In this document: positions 1 to 14,220 of the stretch, one piece after another
Numbering within the stretch: position 1 is the first letter of the stretch
Layout of the letters: each line of letters starts with the position of its first letter
Assembly: GCF_000016325.1 (NCBI RefSeq)
Contig: NC_009436.1
Location: forward strand, 248,001 to 312,000
DNA: 64,000 bases
Direction of reading: 5' to 3'
Origin: Enterobacter sp. 638
GTDB taxonomy: Bacteria > Pseudomonadota > Gammaproteobacteria > Enterobacterales > Enterobacteriaceae
The notes under the pieces: generated by a model
What the model was told of the DNA's origin: nothing
Databases searched by the model: none
What the model saw: only the letters and a program-made list of their open reading frames with translations
Translations under genes and position numbers: made by a program

Positions 1-716
1 ACAACCGGTGCCGGAGAGTAAGCGCCCATTCCGCCGGTATTCGGCCCGGTATCCGCATCGCCAACGCGTTTGTGATCCTGGCTGGTGGCCATCGGCAGCA
101 CGTGCTCGCCGTCAACCATGACAATAAAGCTGGCCTCTTCACCGTCGAGGAACTCCTCAATCACGATACGATGACCCGCATCGCCAAAAGCGTTGCCCGC
201 CAGCATATCCTGAACCGCGGCTTCGGCTTCTTCGAGCGTCATCGCGACGATAACGCCTTTACCGGCCGCCAGACCGTCGGCTTTAATGACGATCGGTGCG
301 CCTTTTTCACGCAAATAAGCCAGTGCAGGTTCAACTTCAGTGAAGTTCTGATATTCGCCCGTCGGGATTTTATGACGCGCGAGGAAATCTTTAGTGAACG
401 CTTTAGAGCCTTCCAGCTGTGCAGCGCCTTCTGTAGGACCAAAGATTGTCAGGCCAGCGGCGCGGAATGCATCAACCACGCCAATGACCAGCGGTGCTTC
501 CGGACCGACGATGGTGAGATCGATTTTCTCGCTCTGAGCAAAATTCAGCAGCGCCGGAATATCGGTCACACCGATAGCCACATTCTGCAGAGTGGGTTCC
601 AGTGCCGTACCAGCGTTACCCGGCGCGACAAAAACGGTGCTCACCCGCGGCGACTGCGCAGCTTTCCATGCCAGAGCGTGCTCGCGCCCGCCGTTACCAA
701 TGACTAATACTTTCAT
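1..716 (-). CDS. purD: Phosphoribosylamine-glycine ligase PurD (partial, C-terminus outside window)
   Basis: Cytosolic GAR synthetase: it joins glycine to 5-phosphoribosylamine with ATP in de novo purine synthesis. Reading the minus strand from the ATG at 716 gives [18 protein letters not shown], the typical PurD N-terminus with its glycine-rich nucleotide loop. The ATP-grasp part [19 protein letters not shown] is readable near the window edge. About 238 of the usual ~430 residues are present, and the gene runs off position 1. The start lies 14 nt after the purH stop, so the two form the purHD operon under the PurR operator upstream of purH. The identification is firm. Confidence 0.96.
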   Translation of the reverse strand, partial: MKVLVIGNGGREHALAWKAAQSPRVSTVFVAPGNAGTALEPTLQNVAIGVTDIPALLNFAQSEKIDLTIVGPEAPLVIGVVDAFRAAGLTIFGPTEGAAQLEGSKAFTKDFLARHKIPTGEYQNFTEVEPALAYLREKGAPIVIKADGLAAGKGVIVAMTLEEAEAAVQDMLAGNAFGDAGHRIVIEEFLDGEEASFIVMVDGEHVLPMATSQDHKRVGDADTGPNTGGMGAYSPAPV

Positions 717-730
717 TTTTGACTCCGGGA

Positions 731-2320
731 TTAATGGCGGAAGTGACGCATGTCGGTGAAGATCATGGCGATGCCGTGTTCGTCAGCGGCGGCGATGACT
801 TCATCATCACGAATGGATCCGCCCGGCTGGATAACACAGGTCACGCCAACGGCTGCTGCTGCATCAATACCGTCGCGGAACGGGAAGAAGGCGTCAGATG
901 CCATTGCGGAGCCTTTTACTTCCAGGCCTTCGTCGCTGGCTTTAATACCGGCGATTTTGGCAGAGTAGACGCGGCTCATCTGGCCTGCGCCTATGCCGAT
1001 CGTCATATTCTCTTTCGAATACACAATCGCGTTGGATTTAACAAATTTGGCGACCTTCCAGCAGAACAGCGCGTCACGCAGTTCTTGTTCGGTTGGCTGA
1101 CGTTGAGTCACGAAACGCAGGCCGCCCGCAGTCACCATGCCCAAATCACGATCCTGAACCAGCAGGCCGCCATTAACACGTTTGAAATCCAGACCTGGAA
1201 CGCGCTTAGCCCACTGACCACAAACCAGCACGCGAACGTTTTGTTTGGCTGCGGTGATTTTCAGGGCTTCTTCTGTTGCGGAAGGCGCGATGATCACTTC
1301 GACAAACTGACGGGAGATGATTGCCTGTGCCGTCTCGGCATCAAGTTCACGGTTAAACGCGATAATGCCGCCGAACGCGGACGTCGGATCGGTTTTGTAA
1401 GCCCGGTCGTAGGCTTCAAGAATAGACGTGCTGACGGCAACGCCACACGGATTGGCATGTTTCACGATGACGCATGCCGGCTCGCTGAACTCTTTCACAC
1501 ACTCCAGCGCCGCATCGGTATCGGCGATGTTGTTATAAGAGAGCGCTTTGCCTTGAACTTGTTGAGCAGTGGCGACGGACGCCTCTTTAATTTCTTCTTC
1601 TATATAGAAGGCTGCGTTCTGGTGGCTGTTTTCGCCGTAACGCATATCCTGCTTCTTAATGAAGTTCAGATTGAGGGTACGCGGGAAACGACCTGAAGGT
1701 TCGTTGCTTTCGCCGTGATAGGCCGGAACCAGGCTACCAAAGTAGTTGGCGATCATGCTGTCGTAAGCGGCGGTGTGTTCAAACGCTTTGATGGCGAGGT
1801 CGAAACGGGTCGCCAGCAGAAGAGAACCTTCGTTGGCATCCATTTCTTTAATAATGACGTCGTAGTCACTGCTCTTTACTACGATGGCAACATCTTTATG
1901 GTTCTTCGCCGCGGAGCGCACCATGGTCGGGCCACCGATATCAATGTTCTCAACGGCGTCTTCCAGTGAGCAGTTTTCGCGTGCGACGGTTTGGGCGAAC
2001 GGATAAAGGTTAACGACCACCATATCGATCGGGGCGATGTCGTGTTGTTCCATGATGCCGTCGTCCTGGCCGCGACGACCGAGAATGCCGCCGTGTACTT
2101 TCGGATGCAGGGTCTTTACGCGTCCATCCATCATTTCCGGGAAACCGGTGTAATCGGACACTTCGGTTACCGGCAGACCTTTATCTGCTAACAGGCGAGC
2201 GGTGCCGCCTGTGGATAGCAGTTCTACACCACGTGCAGAAAGTGCCTGAGCGAATTCGACGATACCGGCTTTGTCAGAAACACTGAGCAGAGCGCGGCGG
2301 ACTGGACGACGTTGTTGCAT
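731..2320 (-). CDS. purH: Bifunctional AICAR transformylase / IMP cyclohydrolase PurH
   Basis: Catalyses the last two steps to IMP: formylation of AICAR with 10-formyl-THF, then ring closure. The ATG at 2320 ([19 protein letters not shown]) gives 529 residues, exactly the E. coli length. An in-frame ATG at 2383 would add 21 residues inside the hairpin leader and is unlikely. An SD-like AGGGG lies just upstream of 2320. The IMP cyclohydrolase domain is N-terminal ([28 protein letters not shown]). The transformylase domain follows, with [19 protein letters not shown] and the C-terminal [12 protein letters not shown]. First gene of purHD. Confidence 0.98.
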   Translation of the reverse strand: MQQRRPVRRALLSVSDKAGIVEFAQALSARGVELLSTGGTARLLADKGLPVTEVSDYTGFPEMMDGRVKTLHPKVHGGILGRRGQDDGIMEQHDIAPIDMVVVNLYPFAQTVARENCSLEDAVENIDIGGPTMVRSAAKNHKDVAIVVKSSDYDVIIKEMDANEGSLLLATRFDLAIKAFEHTAAYDSMIANYFGSLVPAYHGESNEPSGRFPRTLNLNFIKKQDMRYGENSHQNAAFYIEEEIKEASVATAQQVQGKALSYNNIADTDAALECVKEFSEPACVIVKHANPCGVAVSTSILEAYDRAYKTDPTSAFGGIIAFNRELDAETAQAIISRQFVEVIIAPSATEEALKITAAKQNVRVLVCGQWAKRVPGLDFKRVNGGLLVQDRDLGMVTAGGLRFVTQRQPTEQELRDALFCWKVAKFVKSNAIVYSKENMTIGIGAGQMSRVYSAKIAGIKASDEGLEVKGSAMASDAFFPFRDGIDAAAAVGVTCVIQPGGSIRDDEVIAAADEHGIAMIFTDMRHFRH

Positions 2321-2352
2321 GGTAAATCCCCTGGATTTCACGATGACAGAGA

Positions 2353-2401
2353 GTGTTAGATGAATTTTTCGCAAAAAACTCATCTAACACCCCTAACGGG
2401 G
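2353..2401 (-). other. Two adjacent hairpins in the purH 5' leader
   Basis: A perfect 11-bp inverted repeat (GTGTTAGATGA at 2353-2363, TCATCTAACAC at 2380-2390) encloses an A-C mismatch, five further T-A pairs and a 4-nt loop, giving 16 paired positions in 38 nt. Abutting it is CCCC-taac-GGGG (2390-2401). Both lie between the PurR operator and the purH start, so they would be in the purHD mRNA leader. No U-run follows, so this is not a simple terminator. Function unknown. Confidence 0.75.
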
Positions 2402-2427
2402 CATCCTTGTTTAGCGCGTGCATTTTA

Positions 2428-2443
2428 ACGAAAACGTTTGCGC
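2428..2443 (-). promoter_or_regulatory. PurR operator (PUR box) of purHD
   Basis: The 16-bp palindrome ACGAAAACGTTTGCGC matches the PUR box consensus ACGCAAACGTTTGCGT at 14 of 16 positions. It lies about 110 bp upstream of purH, and a TTAAAAT -10-like hexamer adjoins it on the minus strand (2422-2428). PurR with hypoxanthine or guanine represses purHD in enterics, and this placement fits. Confidence 0.9.
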
Positions 2444-2560
2444 AACGCTCGCGAATTTTCAAATTTTCGCAGCATTGTGGATAAGTCTGTGTGAAAACAG
2501 GTATAAGGCGGGGTTTTGCTGTGGAATGCAGCAGTCAGTCATTTTTCTGTCATTTAAGTA

Positions 2561-2597
2561 TTGCGGACGCTCGAGAACTCCCTATAATGCTCCTCCA
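2561..2597 (+). promoter_or_regulatory. rRNA operon promoter P1
   Basis: -35 TTGCGG (2561-2566), 16-bp spacer, perfect -10 TATAAT (2583-2588), then a C-rich discriminator and a probable start at A2597. An A/T-rich stretch (about 2540-2560) upstream fits an UP element. This is the usual arrangement of the growth-rate and ppGpp-controlled rrn P1. Confidence 0.88.
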
Positions 2598-2670
2598 TCG
2601 ACACGGCGGATGTGAATCACTTCACACAAACAGCCGGTTCGGTTGAAGAGAAAAATCCTGAAATAAAGGA

Positions 2671-2698
2671 TTGACTCTGAAAGAGGAAAGCGTAATAT
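2671..2698 (+). promoter_or_regulatory. rRNA operon promoter P2
   Basis: -35 TTGACT (2671-2676), 16-bp spacer and -10 TAATAT (2693-2698), about 110 bp downstream of P1, as in enteric rrn operons. Confidence 0.85.
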
Positions 2699-2708
2699 AC
2701 GCCACCTC

Positions 2709-2748
2709 GCAACGGTGAGCGAAAGCCGCGTTGCACTGCTCTTTAACA
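2709..2748 (+). promoter_or_regulatory. rrn leader antitermination signals (boxB-like hairpin and boxA)
   Basis: GCAACG (2709-2714) and CGTTGC (2729-2734) form a boxB-like hairpin. It is followed by boxA, TGCTCTTTAACA (2737-2748), the NusB/S10 loading site for ribosomal antitermination. Confidence 0.88.
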
Positions 2749-2752
2749 ATTT

Positions 2753-2770
2753 ATCAGACAATCTGTGTGG
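2753..2770 (+). other. RNase III processing stem around 16S (left arm; right arm 4447-4464)
   Basis: The 18 nt at 2753-2770 (ATCAGACAATCTGTGTGG) are the exact reverse complement of 4447-4464, downstream of 16S. They form the double-stranded stem that RNase III cuts to release pre-16S rRNA. Confidence 0.9.
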
Positions 2771-2881
2771 GCACTCAAAGTGACATGGATTCTAAACGTC
2801 GCAAGACGCTAAATGAATACCAAAGTCTCTGAGTGAACATACGTAATTCATTACGAAGTTTAATTCACGAGCATCAAACTT

Positions 2882-4421
<1,540 letters not shown>

Positions 4422-4505
4422 CCTAAAGAACCTGCCTTTGTAGTGTCCACACAGATTGTCTGATGAAAAGTAAATAGCAAGGCGTCTTGCGATTGAGACT
4501 TCAGT

Positions 4506-4581
4506 GTCCCCTTCGTCTAGAGGCCCAGGACACCGCCCTTTCACGGCGGTAACAGGGGTTCGAATCCCCTAGGGGACGCCA
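4506..4581 (+). tRNA. gltV: tRNA-Glu (UUC) in the 16S-23S spacer
   Basis: A 76-nt cloverleaf: acceptor GTCCCCT/AGGGGAC, anticodon arm CCGCC-CTTTCAC-GGCGG with anticodon TTC (glutamate), T-arm AGGGG-TTCGAAT-CCCCT, encoded CCA end. It is the only tRNA in the spacer, as in E. coli rrnE. The symbol is given by position. Confidence 0.97.
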
Positions 4582-4667
4582 CTTGCTGGTTTGTGAGTGA
4601 AAGTCGCCGACCTCTGTATCTCAAAGCTGATTGCGCTGTGTAAACAGTCAGTCATGTTTGAGATATT

Positions 4668-4680
4668 TGCTCTTTAAAAA
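4668..4680 (+). promoter_or_regulatory. Spacer boxA before 23S
   Basis: TGCTCTTTAAAAA is a second boxA-like element between tRNA-Glu and 23S. Enteric rrn operons carry such a spacer boxA to renew the antitermination complex before the large-subunit gene. Confidence 0.75.
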
Positions 4681-4812
4681 TCTGGATCAAGCTGAAAATT
4701 GAAACGACACACTGTGTCTGCTCTCCGTAATAAGAGCAGATAAGCGGTGTGTTCGAGTCTCTCAAATTTTCGCAACACTGCGGGTGTTTTACGAAACATC
4801 TTCGGGTTGTGA

Positions 4813-7723
<2,911 letters not shown>

Positions 7724-7816
7724 ACAACGCCGAAGCTGTTTTGGCGGAAAGAGACACGATATTCAGCTTGATAACAGATTAATTGATGTGCAGAGATGCA
7801 TGTTGATAACAGAATT

Positions 7817-7936
7817 TGCCTGGCGGCTTTAGCGCGGTGGTCCCACCTGACCCCATGCCGAACTCAGAAGTGAAACGCCGTAGCGCCGATGGTAGTGTGG
7901 GGTCTCCCCATGTGAGAGTAGGGAACTGCCAGGCAT
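7817..7936 (+). rRNA. 5S ribosomal RNA
   Basis: 120 nt beginning TGCCTGGCGG and ending CTGCCAGGCAT, whose ends pair. The central GTCCCACCTGACCCCATGCC is typical of enteric 5S. No distal tRNA follows, and the 23S-5S spacer (7724-7816) holds no tRNA. Confidence 0.98.
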
Positions 7937-7947
7937 CAATAAAGAAG

Positions 7948-7977
7948 AACCCCGGTCCGCAAGGCCCGGGGTTTTTT
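7948..7977 (+). terminator. rRNA operon terminator
   Basis: AACCCCGG..CC, a GCAA loop, then GG..CCGGGGTT with one T-C mismatch, followed by a run of six T. A strong intrinsic terminator just after 5S. Confidence 0.93.
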
Positions 7978-8095
7978 GCTTTTGTTTTTCAGTGATAATG
8001 CTCAGAAAATAAGCCAATCACCCTAATTCCCCGCCGTGAAACTTTCTCACCTTTCTCATACAGACTCGACATTCATATCAATCTTCGTTATTGTC

Positions 8096-8127
8096 AGCTA
8101 TCTGGATGTCTAAACGTTTATACGTAT
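8096..8127 (+). promoter_or_regulatory. Tandem MetJ boxes upstream of metA
   Basis: Four contiguous 8-bp units, AGCTATCT, GGATGTCT, AAACGTTT and ATACGTAT, resemble the met box AGACGTCT. MetJ with S-adenosylmethionine binds such tandem arrays, and the position 20-50 bp before metA suits repression. Confidence 0.8.
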
Positions 8128-8146
8128 GCTGTGAGGATCTAAGGTT

Positions 8147-9076
8147 ATGCCGATTCGGGTGCAGGACGAGCTACCAGCCGTCAATTTTTTGCGAGAAGAA
8201 AACGTCTTTGTGATGAAGGCCTCGCGTGCGACAGGTCAGGAAATTCGTCCGCTGAAGGTCCTTATCCTCAATCTGATGCCCAAAAAAATCGAAACGGAAA
8301 ACCAGTTCCTTCGCCTTCTGTCGAACTCCCCGCTGCAGGTGGATGTTCAGCTTTTACGTATCGATGCACGCGAGTCACGCAACACTCCTTCGGAGCACCT
8401 CAACAACTTTTACTGTGATTTTGAAGATATCCGTAACGATAATTTCGATGGATTGATTGTCACGGGGGCACCGCTTGGGCTGGTAGAGTTTAACGATGTC
8501 GCCTATTGGCCGCAGATCAAACAGGTTCTGGAGTGGGCTAAAGATCATGTGACTTCAACGCTGTTTGTCTGTTGGGCGGTCCAGGCGGCACTGAATATTC
8601 TTTATGGCATCCCTAAACAGACGCGTTCAGACAAGCTGTCTGGCGTCTACGAACACCATATTCTTCATCCACACGCGTTGCTGACGCGTGGTTTTGATGA
8701 CTTTTTCCTGGCGCCTCATTCACGCTATGCTGATTTTCCGGCCGCACTTATTCGTGATTACACCGATCTGGAAATCCTGGCCGAGACGGAAGATGGGGAT
8801 GCCTATCTCTTTGCCAGCAAAGACAAGCGTATTGCCTTTGTCACGGGGCATCCTGAATACGACGCCCATACTCTGGCAAGCGAGTTTTTCCGTGATGTCG
8901 AAGCGGGCCTGAGCCCGGAAGTGCCGTACAATTATTTCCCCAAAAACGATCCGCAAATCCCGCCCAGAGCCTCCTGGCGTAGCCACGGTAATTTGCTGTT
9001 TATCAACTGGCTCAATTATTACGTCTACCAGATCACGCCATACGATCTGCGACATATGAATCCAACGCTAGAATAA
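8147..9076 (+). CDS. metA: Homoserine O-succinyltransferase MetA
   Basis: First committed step of methionine synthesis: transfers succinyl from succinyl-CoA to homoserine in the cytosol. 309 residues, identical to the E. coli length. The catalytic Cys142 is in [11 protein letters not shown], and His235/Glu237 are in [13 protein letters not shown]. The start [15 protein letters not shown] is the family start. Preceded by four met boxes and followed by an intrinsic terminator, so it is monocistronic. MetA is heat-labile in enterics and a known thermal growth bottleneck. Confidence 0.98.
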   Translation: MPIRVQDELPAVNFLREENVFVMKASRATGQEIRPLKVLILNLMPKKIETENQFLRLLSNSPLQVDVQLLRIDARESRNTPSEHLNNFYCDFEDIRNDNFDGLIVTGAPLGLVEFNDVAYWPQIKQVLEWAKDHVTSTLFVCWAVQAALNILYGIPKQTRSDKLSGVYEHHILHPHALLTRGFDDFFLAPHSRYADFPAALIRDYTDLEILAETEDGDAYLFASKDKRIAFVTGHPEYDAHTLASEFFRDVEAGLSPEVPYNYFPKNDPQIPPRASWRSHGNLLFINWLNYYVYQITPYDLRHMNPTLE

Positions 9077-9120
9077 TTGACTGACTCGAACGATCCTAAA
9101 GCGTTTCAGCTCTCCAGATA

Positions 9121-9143
9121 AGGCACCTTCGGGTGCCTTTTTT
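9121..9143 (+). terminator. metA terminator
   Basis: AGGCACC-ttcg-GGTGCCT stem-loop with a stable TTCG loop, followed by a T-run. Confidence 0.9.
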
Positions 9144-9223
9144 ATTTCCGAAATCAAAACCAACTACTTAAAAATATTTAACTTATTGTTAATCAGTTAG
9201 TTAAATACATTTAGTAATTAAAA

Positions 9224-9244
9224 TGGAAATTGTTTTTGATTTTA
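9224..9244 (+). promoter_or_regulatory. IclR operator of aceBAK
   Basis: TGGAAAT-TGTTTTTGAT-TTTA about 100 bp before aceB matches the E. coli aceB IclR operator core as I recall it. It lies in the A/T-rich promoter region. A similar sequence stands before iclR (15072-15091), supporting the call. Confidence 0.8.
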
Positions 9245-9346
9245 GAAAAATAATAGATAGTCTTAACTCTGCTGAGCGAAAACTGTCCAACGATCTTTCG
9301 CTCGCGCTGGATGAGTGTATTTGGATCTTTGATGAGGAGCAGCGTA

Positions 9347-10948
9347 ATGACTCAACAGGCAACGACAGCAGACGAACTGGCCTTTAATCAGCCACACGGA
9401 GAGCAGGAAAAACAGATTTTGACGCCAGAGGCTGTCGAATTTCTCGCTGAGCTGGTCACGCGCTTCGCGCCAAAGCGTCATACGCTGCTGGCGGCGCGCA
9501 TTCAGCAACAGCAGGATATTGATAACGGCAAGCTGCCTGACTTTATTTCGGAAACCGCTTCCATTCGTGAGTCAGACTGGAGAATTCGCGGTATTCCTCA
9601 AGATTTGCAGGATCGTCGCGTTGAAATCACCGGCCCGGTTGAGCGCAAAATGGTGATTAACGCCATGAATGCCAACGTTAAAGTATTTATGGCGGACTTC
9701 GAAGATTCGCTCGCACCAAACTGGCGCAAAGTGATCGAAGGCCAGATCAACCTGCGCGATGCGGTTAATGGCACGATCAGCTACACCAACGAAGCCGGGA
9801 AAATCTACCAGCTCAAGCCGGATCCTGCCGTCTTAATCTGCCGCGTACGTGGCTTACATCTGCCTGAAAAACACGTTACCTGGCGTGGCGAACCGATTCC
9901 CGGCAGCCTGTTTGATTTTGCATTGTACTTCTTCCACAACTATCAAAACCTGCTGGCAAAAGGCAGTGGTCCCTATTTTTATCTGCCAAAAACCCAGTCC
10001 TGGCAGGAAGCGGCCTGGTGGAGTGAAGTGTTTAGCTATGCGGAAGATCGCTTTGATTTGCCGCGCGGCACCATCAAAGCCACGCTGTTGATTGAAACCT
10101 TGCCGGCGGTATTCCAGATGGATGAGATCCTGCACGCCTTGCGCGATCACATCACTGGCCTCAACTGTGGGCGCTGGGACTACATTTTCAGCTACATCAA
10201 AACCCTGAAAAATCATCCTGACCGTGTCTTACCCGACCGTCAGGCAGTCACGATGGATAAGCCTTTCCTGAACGCTTACTCGCGCTTACTGATTAAAACC
10301 TGCCACAAGCGCGGTGCATTCGCGATGGGCGGAATGGCTGCGTTTATTCCGAGCAAAGACGCCGAGCGCAACCATCAGGTGCTGAGCAAAGTGAAGGCGG
10401 ACAAAGAGCTGGAAGCCCATAACGGTCACGACGGCACGTGGATTGCCCATCCAGGCCTTGCGGACACCGCAATGGAAGTCTTCAGCCGGACATTAGGCGA
10501 TAACCAGAATCAGCTTTCCGTCAGCCGGGAAGACGACGCCCCTATCACCGCAGAGCAACTCCTGGCGCCCTGCGAAGGCGAACGTACTGAAGCAGGTATG
10601 CGCGCAAATATTCGTGTCGCCGTGCAGTACATCGAAGCGTGGATTTCGGGTAACGGCTGCGTACCGATTTACGGTCTGATGGAAGATGCCGCGACGGCCG
10701 AGATTTCCCGGACCTCTATCTGGCAATGGATCCATCACCAGAAGACCCTCAGCAACGGCAAACCGGTAACGAAATCGCTGTTCCGCCAGATGCTGGGCGA
10801 AGAGTTGATGACTATCCAGGACGAGCTAGGCGAACACCGCTTTAGCAGCGGTCGTTTCGACGACGCCGCGCGTCTGATGGAACAAATCACCACCTCAGAC
10901 GAATTAATCGACTTCCTCACTCTGCCAGGTTATCGCCTGCTTGCATAA
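9347..10948 (+). CDS. aceB: Malate synthase A (AceB)
   Basis: Second glyoxylate-bypass enzyme: glyoxylate plus acetyl-CoA gives malate. The ATG at 9347 ([13 protein letters not shown]) gives 533 residues, the E. coli length, and has an SD (GAGGAGC) 7 bp upstream. An upstream in-frame start at 9311 would add 12 unrelated residues. Conserved blocks: [15 protein letters not shown] with acidic metal-binding residues, [33 protein letters not shown] and [10 protein letters not shown]. First gene of aceBAK, repressed by IclR; aceA follows after 32 nt. Confidence 0.98.
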   Translation: MTQQATTADELAFNQPHGEQEKQILTPEAVEFLAELVTRFAPKRHTLLAARIQQQQDIDNGKLPDFISETASIRESDWRIRGIPQDLQDRRVEITGPVERKMVINAMNANVKVFMADFEDSLAPNWRKVIEGQINLRDAVNGTISYTNEAGKIYQLKPDPAVLICRVRGLHLPEKHVTWRGEPIPGSLFDFALYFFHNYQNLLAKGSGPYFYLPKTQSWQEAAWWSEVFSYAEDRFDLPRGTIKATLLIETLPAVFQMDEILHALRDHITGLNCGRWDYIFSYIKTLKNHPDRVLPDRQAVTMDKPFLNAYSRLLIKTCHKRGAFAMGGMAAFIPSKDAERNHQVLSKVKADKELEAHNGHDGTWIAHPGLADTAMEVFSRTLGDNQNQLSVSREDDAPITAEQLLAPCEGERTEAGMRANIRVAVQYIEAWISGNGCVPIYGLMEDAATAEISRTSIWQWIHHQKTLSNGKPVTKSLFRQMLGEELMTIQDELGEHRFSSGRFDDAARLMEQITTSDELIDFLTLPGYRLLA

Positions 10949-10980
10949 ATCCACCTCATAACAATACGGAGCATCTGCAC

Positions 10981-12285
10981 ATGAAAACGCGTACCCAACA
11001 GATCGAAGAATTACAAAAAGAGTGGACACAGCCGCGCTGGGAAGGCATTGAACGCCCGTACAGCGCAGAGGAAGTGGTGAAATTACGCGGCTCAGTCAAT
11101 CCGGAATGCACGCTGGCACAGCTTGGCGCGGCCAAAATGTGGCGTCTGCTGCACGGTGAATCGAAAAAAGGGTACATCAATAGCCTCGGTGCGCTGACGG
11201 GCGGCCAGGCGTTACAGCAGGCGAAAGCGGGAATCGAAGCGGTCTATCTTTCCGGCTGGCAGGTGGCGGCTGATGCTAATTTGGCGTCCAGCATGTACCC
11301 GGATCAATCGCTCTATCCGGCTAACTCCGTGCCGTCGGTTGTCGATCGGATCAACAACACGTTTCGTCGTGCCGATCAGATCCAGTGGTCTTCGGGGATT
11401 GAGCCGAACGACCCGCGCTATGTCGATTATTTCCTGCCGATCGTCGCCGATGCAGAAGCCGGTTTTGGCGGCGTGCTGAATGCCTTCGAGCTGATGAAGT
11501 CCATGATTGAAGCCGGTGCAGCGGCGGTTCACTTTGAAGATCAGTTGGCGTCCGTGAAGAAGTGCGGGCATATGGGCGGCAAAGTATTGGTCCCGACTCA
11601 GGAAGCCATTCAGAAACTGGTCGCCGCGCGTCTGGCGGCAGATGTATTGGGTGTCCCGACGCTGGTTATCGCCCGTACCGATGCCGATGCCGCTGACCTG
11701 ATCACCTCCGACTGCGATCCTTACGACAGCGAATTCATTACCGGCGAGCGCACCAGCGAAGGTTTCTATCGTACTCATGCGGGTATCGAGCAGGCCATCA
11801 GCCGTGGCCTGGCTTATGCGCCGTATGCAGACCTTGTGTGGTGTGAAACCTCCACGCCAGATCTGGCGCTGGCAAAACGCTTTGCCGATGCTATCCATGC
11901 CAAATACCCTGGCAAACTGCTGGCCTACAACTGCTCGCCATCGTTTAACTGGCAGAAGAATCTGGATGACACCACCATCGCCAGCTTCCAGCAGCAGCTC
12001 TCTGAGATGGGCTACAAATATCAATTTATTACGCTCGCGGGCATTCACAGCATGTGGTTCAACATGTTCGACCTGGCGCATGCTTACGCGCAGGGTGAAG
12101 GCATGCGCCACTATGTCGAAAAAGTGCAGCAGCCAGAATTTGCATCGAGCCAAAAAGGCTACACCTTTGCCTCTCATCAGCAGGAGGTCGGAACGGGCTA
12201 CTTCGACAAAGTCACCACCATCATTCAGGGCGGCGCCTCATCCGTCACCGCCTTGACCGGCTCGACCGAAGAATCACAGTTCTAA
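10981..12285 (+). CDS. aceA: Isocitrate lyase AceA
   Basis: Splits isocitrate into succinate and glyoxylate, opening the glyoxylate bypass during growth on acetate or fatty acids. 434 residues, equal to E. coli. The signature [16 protein letters not shown] places the catalytic cysteine at residue 195. Metal-binding aspartates lie in [10 protein letters not shown], and the active-site loop NCSPSFNWQ is intact. Second gene of aceBAK; a G/C-rich palindrome separates it from aceK. Confidence 0.98.
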   Translation: MKTRTQQIEELQKEWTQPRWEGIERPYSAEEVVKLRGSVNPECTLAQLGAAKMWRLLHGESKKGYINSLGALTGGQALQQAKAGIEAVYLSGWQVAADANLASSMYPDQSLYPANSVPSVVDRINNTFRRADQIQWSSGIEPNDPRYVDYFLPIVADAEAGFGGVLNAFELMKSMIEAGAAAVHFEDQLASVKKCGHMGGKVLVPTQEAIQKLVAARLAADVLGVPTLVIARTDADAADLITSDCDPYDSEFITGERTSEGFYRTHAGIEQAISRGLAYAPYADLVWCETSTPDLALAKRFADAIHAKYPGKLLAYNCSPSFNWQKNLDDTTIASFQQQLSEMGYKYQFITLAGIHSMWFNMFDLAHAYAQGEGMRHYVEKVQQPEFASSQKGYTFASHQQEVGTGYFDKVTTIIQGGASSVTALTGSTEESQF

Positions 12286-12295
12286 CCGCATTTTT

Positions 12296-12322
12296 CCCTC
12301 TCCCTCCGGGAGGGGGCGAGGG
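12296..12322 (+). repeat. CCCTCTCCC-type palindrome between aceA and aceK
   Basis: CCCTCTCCCTCC-GGGAGGGGGCGAGGG forms a G/C-rich hairpin of the same repeat family seen at 14166, 31279, 34646 and 41487. It fills most of the 43-nt aceA-aceK gap. In E. coli an intercistronic structure here accounts for the much lower expression of aceK than aceA. Confidence 0.7.
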
Positions 12323-12328
12323 AAAACT

Positions 12329-14050
12329 ATGTCGCGTGGTCTGGAGTTACTGATTGCACAAACCATTCTGCAGGGCTTCGATGCGCAGTATGGTCGTTTT
12401 CTGGAAGTCACTTCAGGCGCACAACAGCGCTTTGAACACGCCGACTGGCACGCCGTGCAGCAGGCGATGAAGCAACGTATCCACCTTTACGACCACCATG
12501 TCGGCCTCGTGGTGGAACAGTTACGTTGCATCACCGAGGGCAAAAGCACCGACGTCGATTTTCTGCTGCGTGTAAAAGAGCACTACACCCATTTATTACC
12601 GGATTACCCGCGCTTCGAGATTGCGGAGAGCTTTTTCAACTCCGTCTATTGTCGGTTATTTGACCACCGCTCGTTATCTCCTGAGCGGTTATTTATTTTC
12701 AGTTCTCAGCCGGCGCGCCGCTTTCGGGCGATCCCTCGTCCGTTAGCAAAGGATTTTTTCCCCGAAAAGGGCTGGGAAAAGGCACTCAACAACGTGTTGT
12801 CGGACTTACCCCTGCGGCTGCCCTGGCAGAATAAAACGCGGGATGTCGGCTACATCTCGGCGCATCTGGTCGAAACCCTTGGTGAAGAGACGTTACGCCA
12901 CAGCCACTTACAAGTCGCAAACGAGCTATTTTTCCGCAATAAAGCGGCATGGCTGGTTGGCAAACTCATCACACCCGATGCCACACTCCCTTTTTTGCTG
13001 CCGATTCATCGCTCTGATGACGGCGAACTGTTTGTCGATACCTGCCTGACGACGAGCGCTGAGGCCAGCATTGTCTTTGGTTTCGCCCGCTCGTATTTCA
13101 TGGTCTATGCCCCGTTTCCCGCCGCGCTGGTCGAATGGCTACGTGAAATTTTACCCGTCAAAACCACCGCCGAACTCTACATGGCGATTGGGTGCCAAAA
13201 GCACGCTAAAACCGAAAGCTATCGCGAGTATTTGTACTACATCACCAGCACTGATGAGCAGTTTATCGAAGCGCCGGGTATCCGCGGGATGGTGATGCTG
13301 GTGTTCACGCTGCCAGGTTTTGACCGCGTGTTTAAAGTCATTAAAGATCAGTTTGCACCACAAAAAGAGATGACGGCAGCGCACGTTCGCGCCTGCTATC
13401 AGCTGGTGAAAGAGCACGATCGCGTCGGGCGTATGGCGGACACGCAAGAGTTTGAAAACTTTGTGCTGGATAAGCGCCAGATCGACCCCACGCTGATGGC
13501 GCTCCTGCTTCAGGAAGCGCCGGATAAAATTACCGATCTAGGCGATAAAATTGCTATCAGCCATCTTTATATTGAACGTCGCATGGTGCCGCTGAATATC
13601 TGGCTGGAGCAGGTTGAGGGGGCGCAATTGCGCGATGCGATTGAAGAGTACGGGAACGCGATCCGCCAGCTTGCCGCCGCCAATATTTTCCCAGGCGACA
13701 TGCTGTTTAAAAACTTTGGCGTGACCCGTCACGGGCGCGTGGTGTTCTACGATTACGACGAAATTTGCTACATGACCGAGGTGAATTTCCGCACCATTCC
13801 AGCGGCAAGATATCCAGAGGATGAACTCGCCAGCGAGCCGTGGTACAGCGTCTCACCCGGCGATGTCTTCCCTGAGGAGTTTCGCCATTGGCTCTGCGCC
13901 GACCCGCGCATCGGGCCGCTCTTTGAAGAGATGCACGACGATCTGTTCCGCGCCGATTACTGGCGCAGTCTGCAAACGCGCATCAAAGAGGGGCATGTCG
14001 AAGATGTGTACGCGTACCGCAAACGGCAGCGCTTTTGCCTGCGAGGATAA
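12329..14050 (+). CDS. aceK: Isocitrate dehydrogenase kinase/phosphatase AceK
   Basis: Bifunctional regulator that inactivates isocitrate dehydrogenase by phosphorylation and can reverse it, setting flux between the TCA cycle and the glyoxylate bypass. 573 residues against 578 in E. coli; the C-terminus ends earlier ([10 protein letters not shown]). Conserved parts: the [27 protein letters not shown] region, with an ATP-binding glycine loop and lysine, and [25 protein letters not shown], with kinase-like catalytic and metal residues. Third gene of aceBAK. Confidence 0.97.
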   Translation: MSRGLELLIAQTILQGFDAQYGRFLEVTSGAQQRFEHADWHAVQQAMKQRIHLYDHHVGLVVEQLRCITEGKSTDVDFLLRVKEHYTHLLPDYPRFEIAESFFNSVYCRLFDHRSLSPERLFIFSSQPARRFRAIPRPLAKDFFPEKGWEKALNNVLSDLPLRLPWQNKTRDVGYISAHLVETLGEETLRHSHLQVANELFFRNKAAWLVGKLITPDATLPFLLPIHRSDDGELFVDTCLTTSAEASIVFGFARSYFMVYAPFPAALVEWLREILPVKTTAELYMAIGCQKHAKTESYREYLYYITSTDEQFIEAPGIRGMVMLVFTLPGFDRVFKVIKDQFAPQKEMTAAHVRACYQLVKEHDRVGRMADTQEFENFVLDKRQIDPTLMALLLQEAPDKITDLGDKIAISHLYIERRMVPLNIWLEQVEGAQLRDAIEEYGNAIRQLAAANIFPGDMLFKNFGVTRHGRVVFYDYDEICYMTEVNFRTIPAARYPEDELASEPWYSVSPGDVFPEEFRHWLCADPRIGPLFEEMHDDLFRADYWRSLQTRIKEGHVEDVYAYRKRQRFCLRG

Positions 14051-14053
14051 AGC

Positions 14054-14209
14054 AAACGGCAACCCGGTTGCCGTTTTAAGTGTTTTCTCTCGCTCCCCGT
14101 GGGAGAGGGCATCAGCCTGCACAGGCTCAAAGCAAGACGGCAACCCGGTTGCCGTCTTAAGTGTTTTCTCCCTCTCCCGGTGGGAGAGGGTTGGGGTGAG
14201 GGCATCAGA
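14054..14209. repeat. Composite three-hairpin repeat, two tandem units (aceK/iclR junction)
   Basis: Two units in a row. Each starts with a terminator-like hairpin: ACGGCAACC-c-GGTTGCCGT with flanking A and T (14054-14077), and a second copy near 14137-14161. Next come AAGTGTTTTCT and a CCCTCTCCC/GGGAGAGGG palindrome leading to GAGGGCATCAG. The first unit then has a short third hairpin, GCCTGCACAGGC. The first unit's palindrome is truncated; the second is complete (14170-14209). It lies exactly between convergent aceK and iclR, so it can end transcription from both sides. The same unit recurs at 41451-41667. Confidence 0.85.
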
Positions 14210-14220
14210 CAGCAAAAACC

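Noticed and set aside
719..1696. 325-residue open frame antisense to purH
   Set aside because: Shadow of purH; Cys/His-rich pattern arises from the opposite strand of conserved codons.
7724..7816. tRNA gene between 23S and 5S
   Set aside because: No cloverleaf or anticodon arm; the sequence is the usual processing spacer.
14054..14209. CRISPR-like array
   Set aside because: Repeats are palindromic terminator hairpins with conserved, not unique, intervening sequence, and there are only two units and no cas genes.
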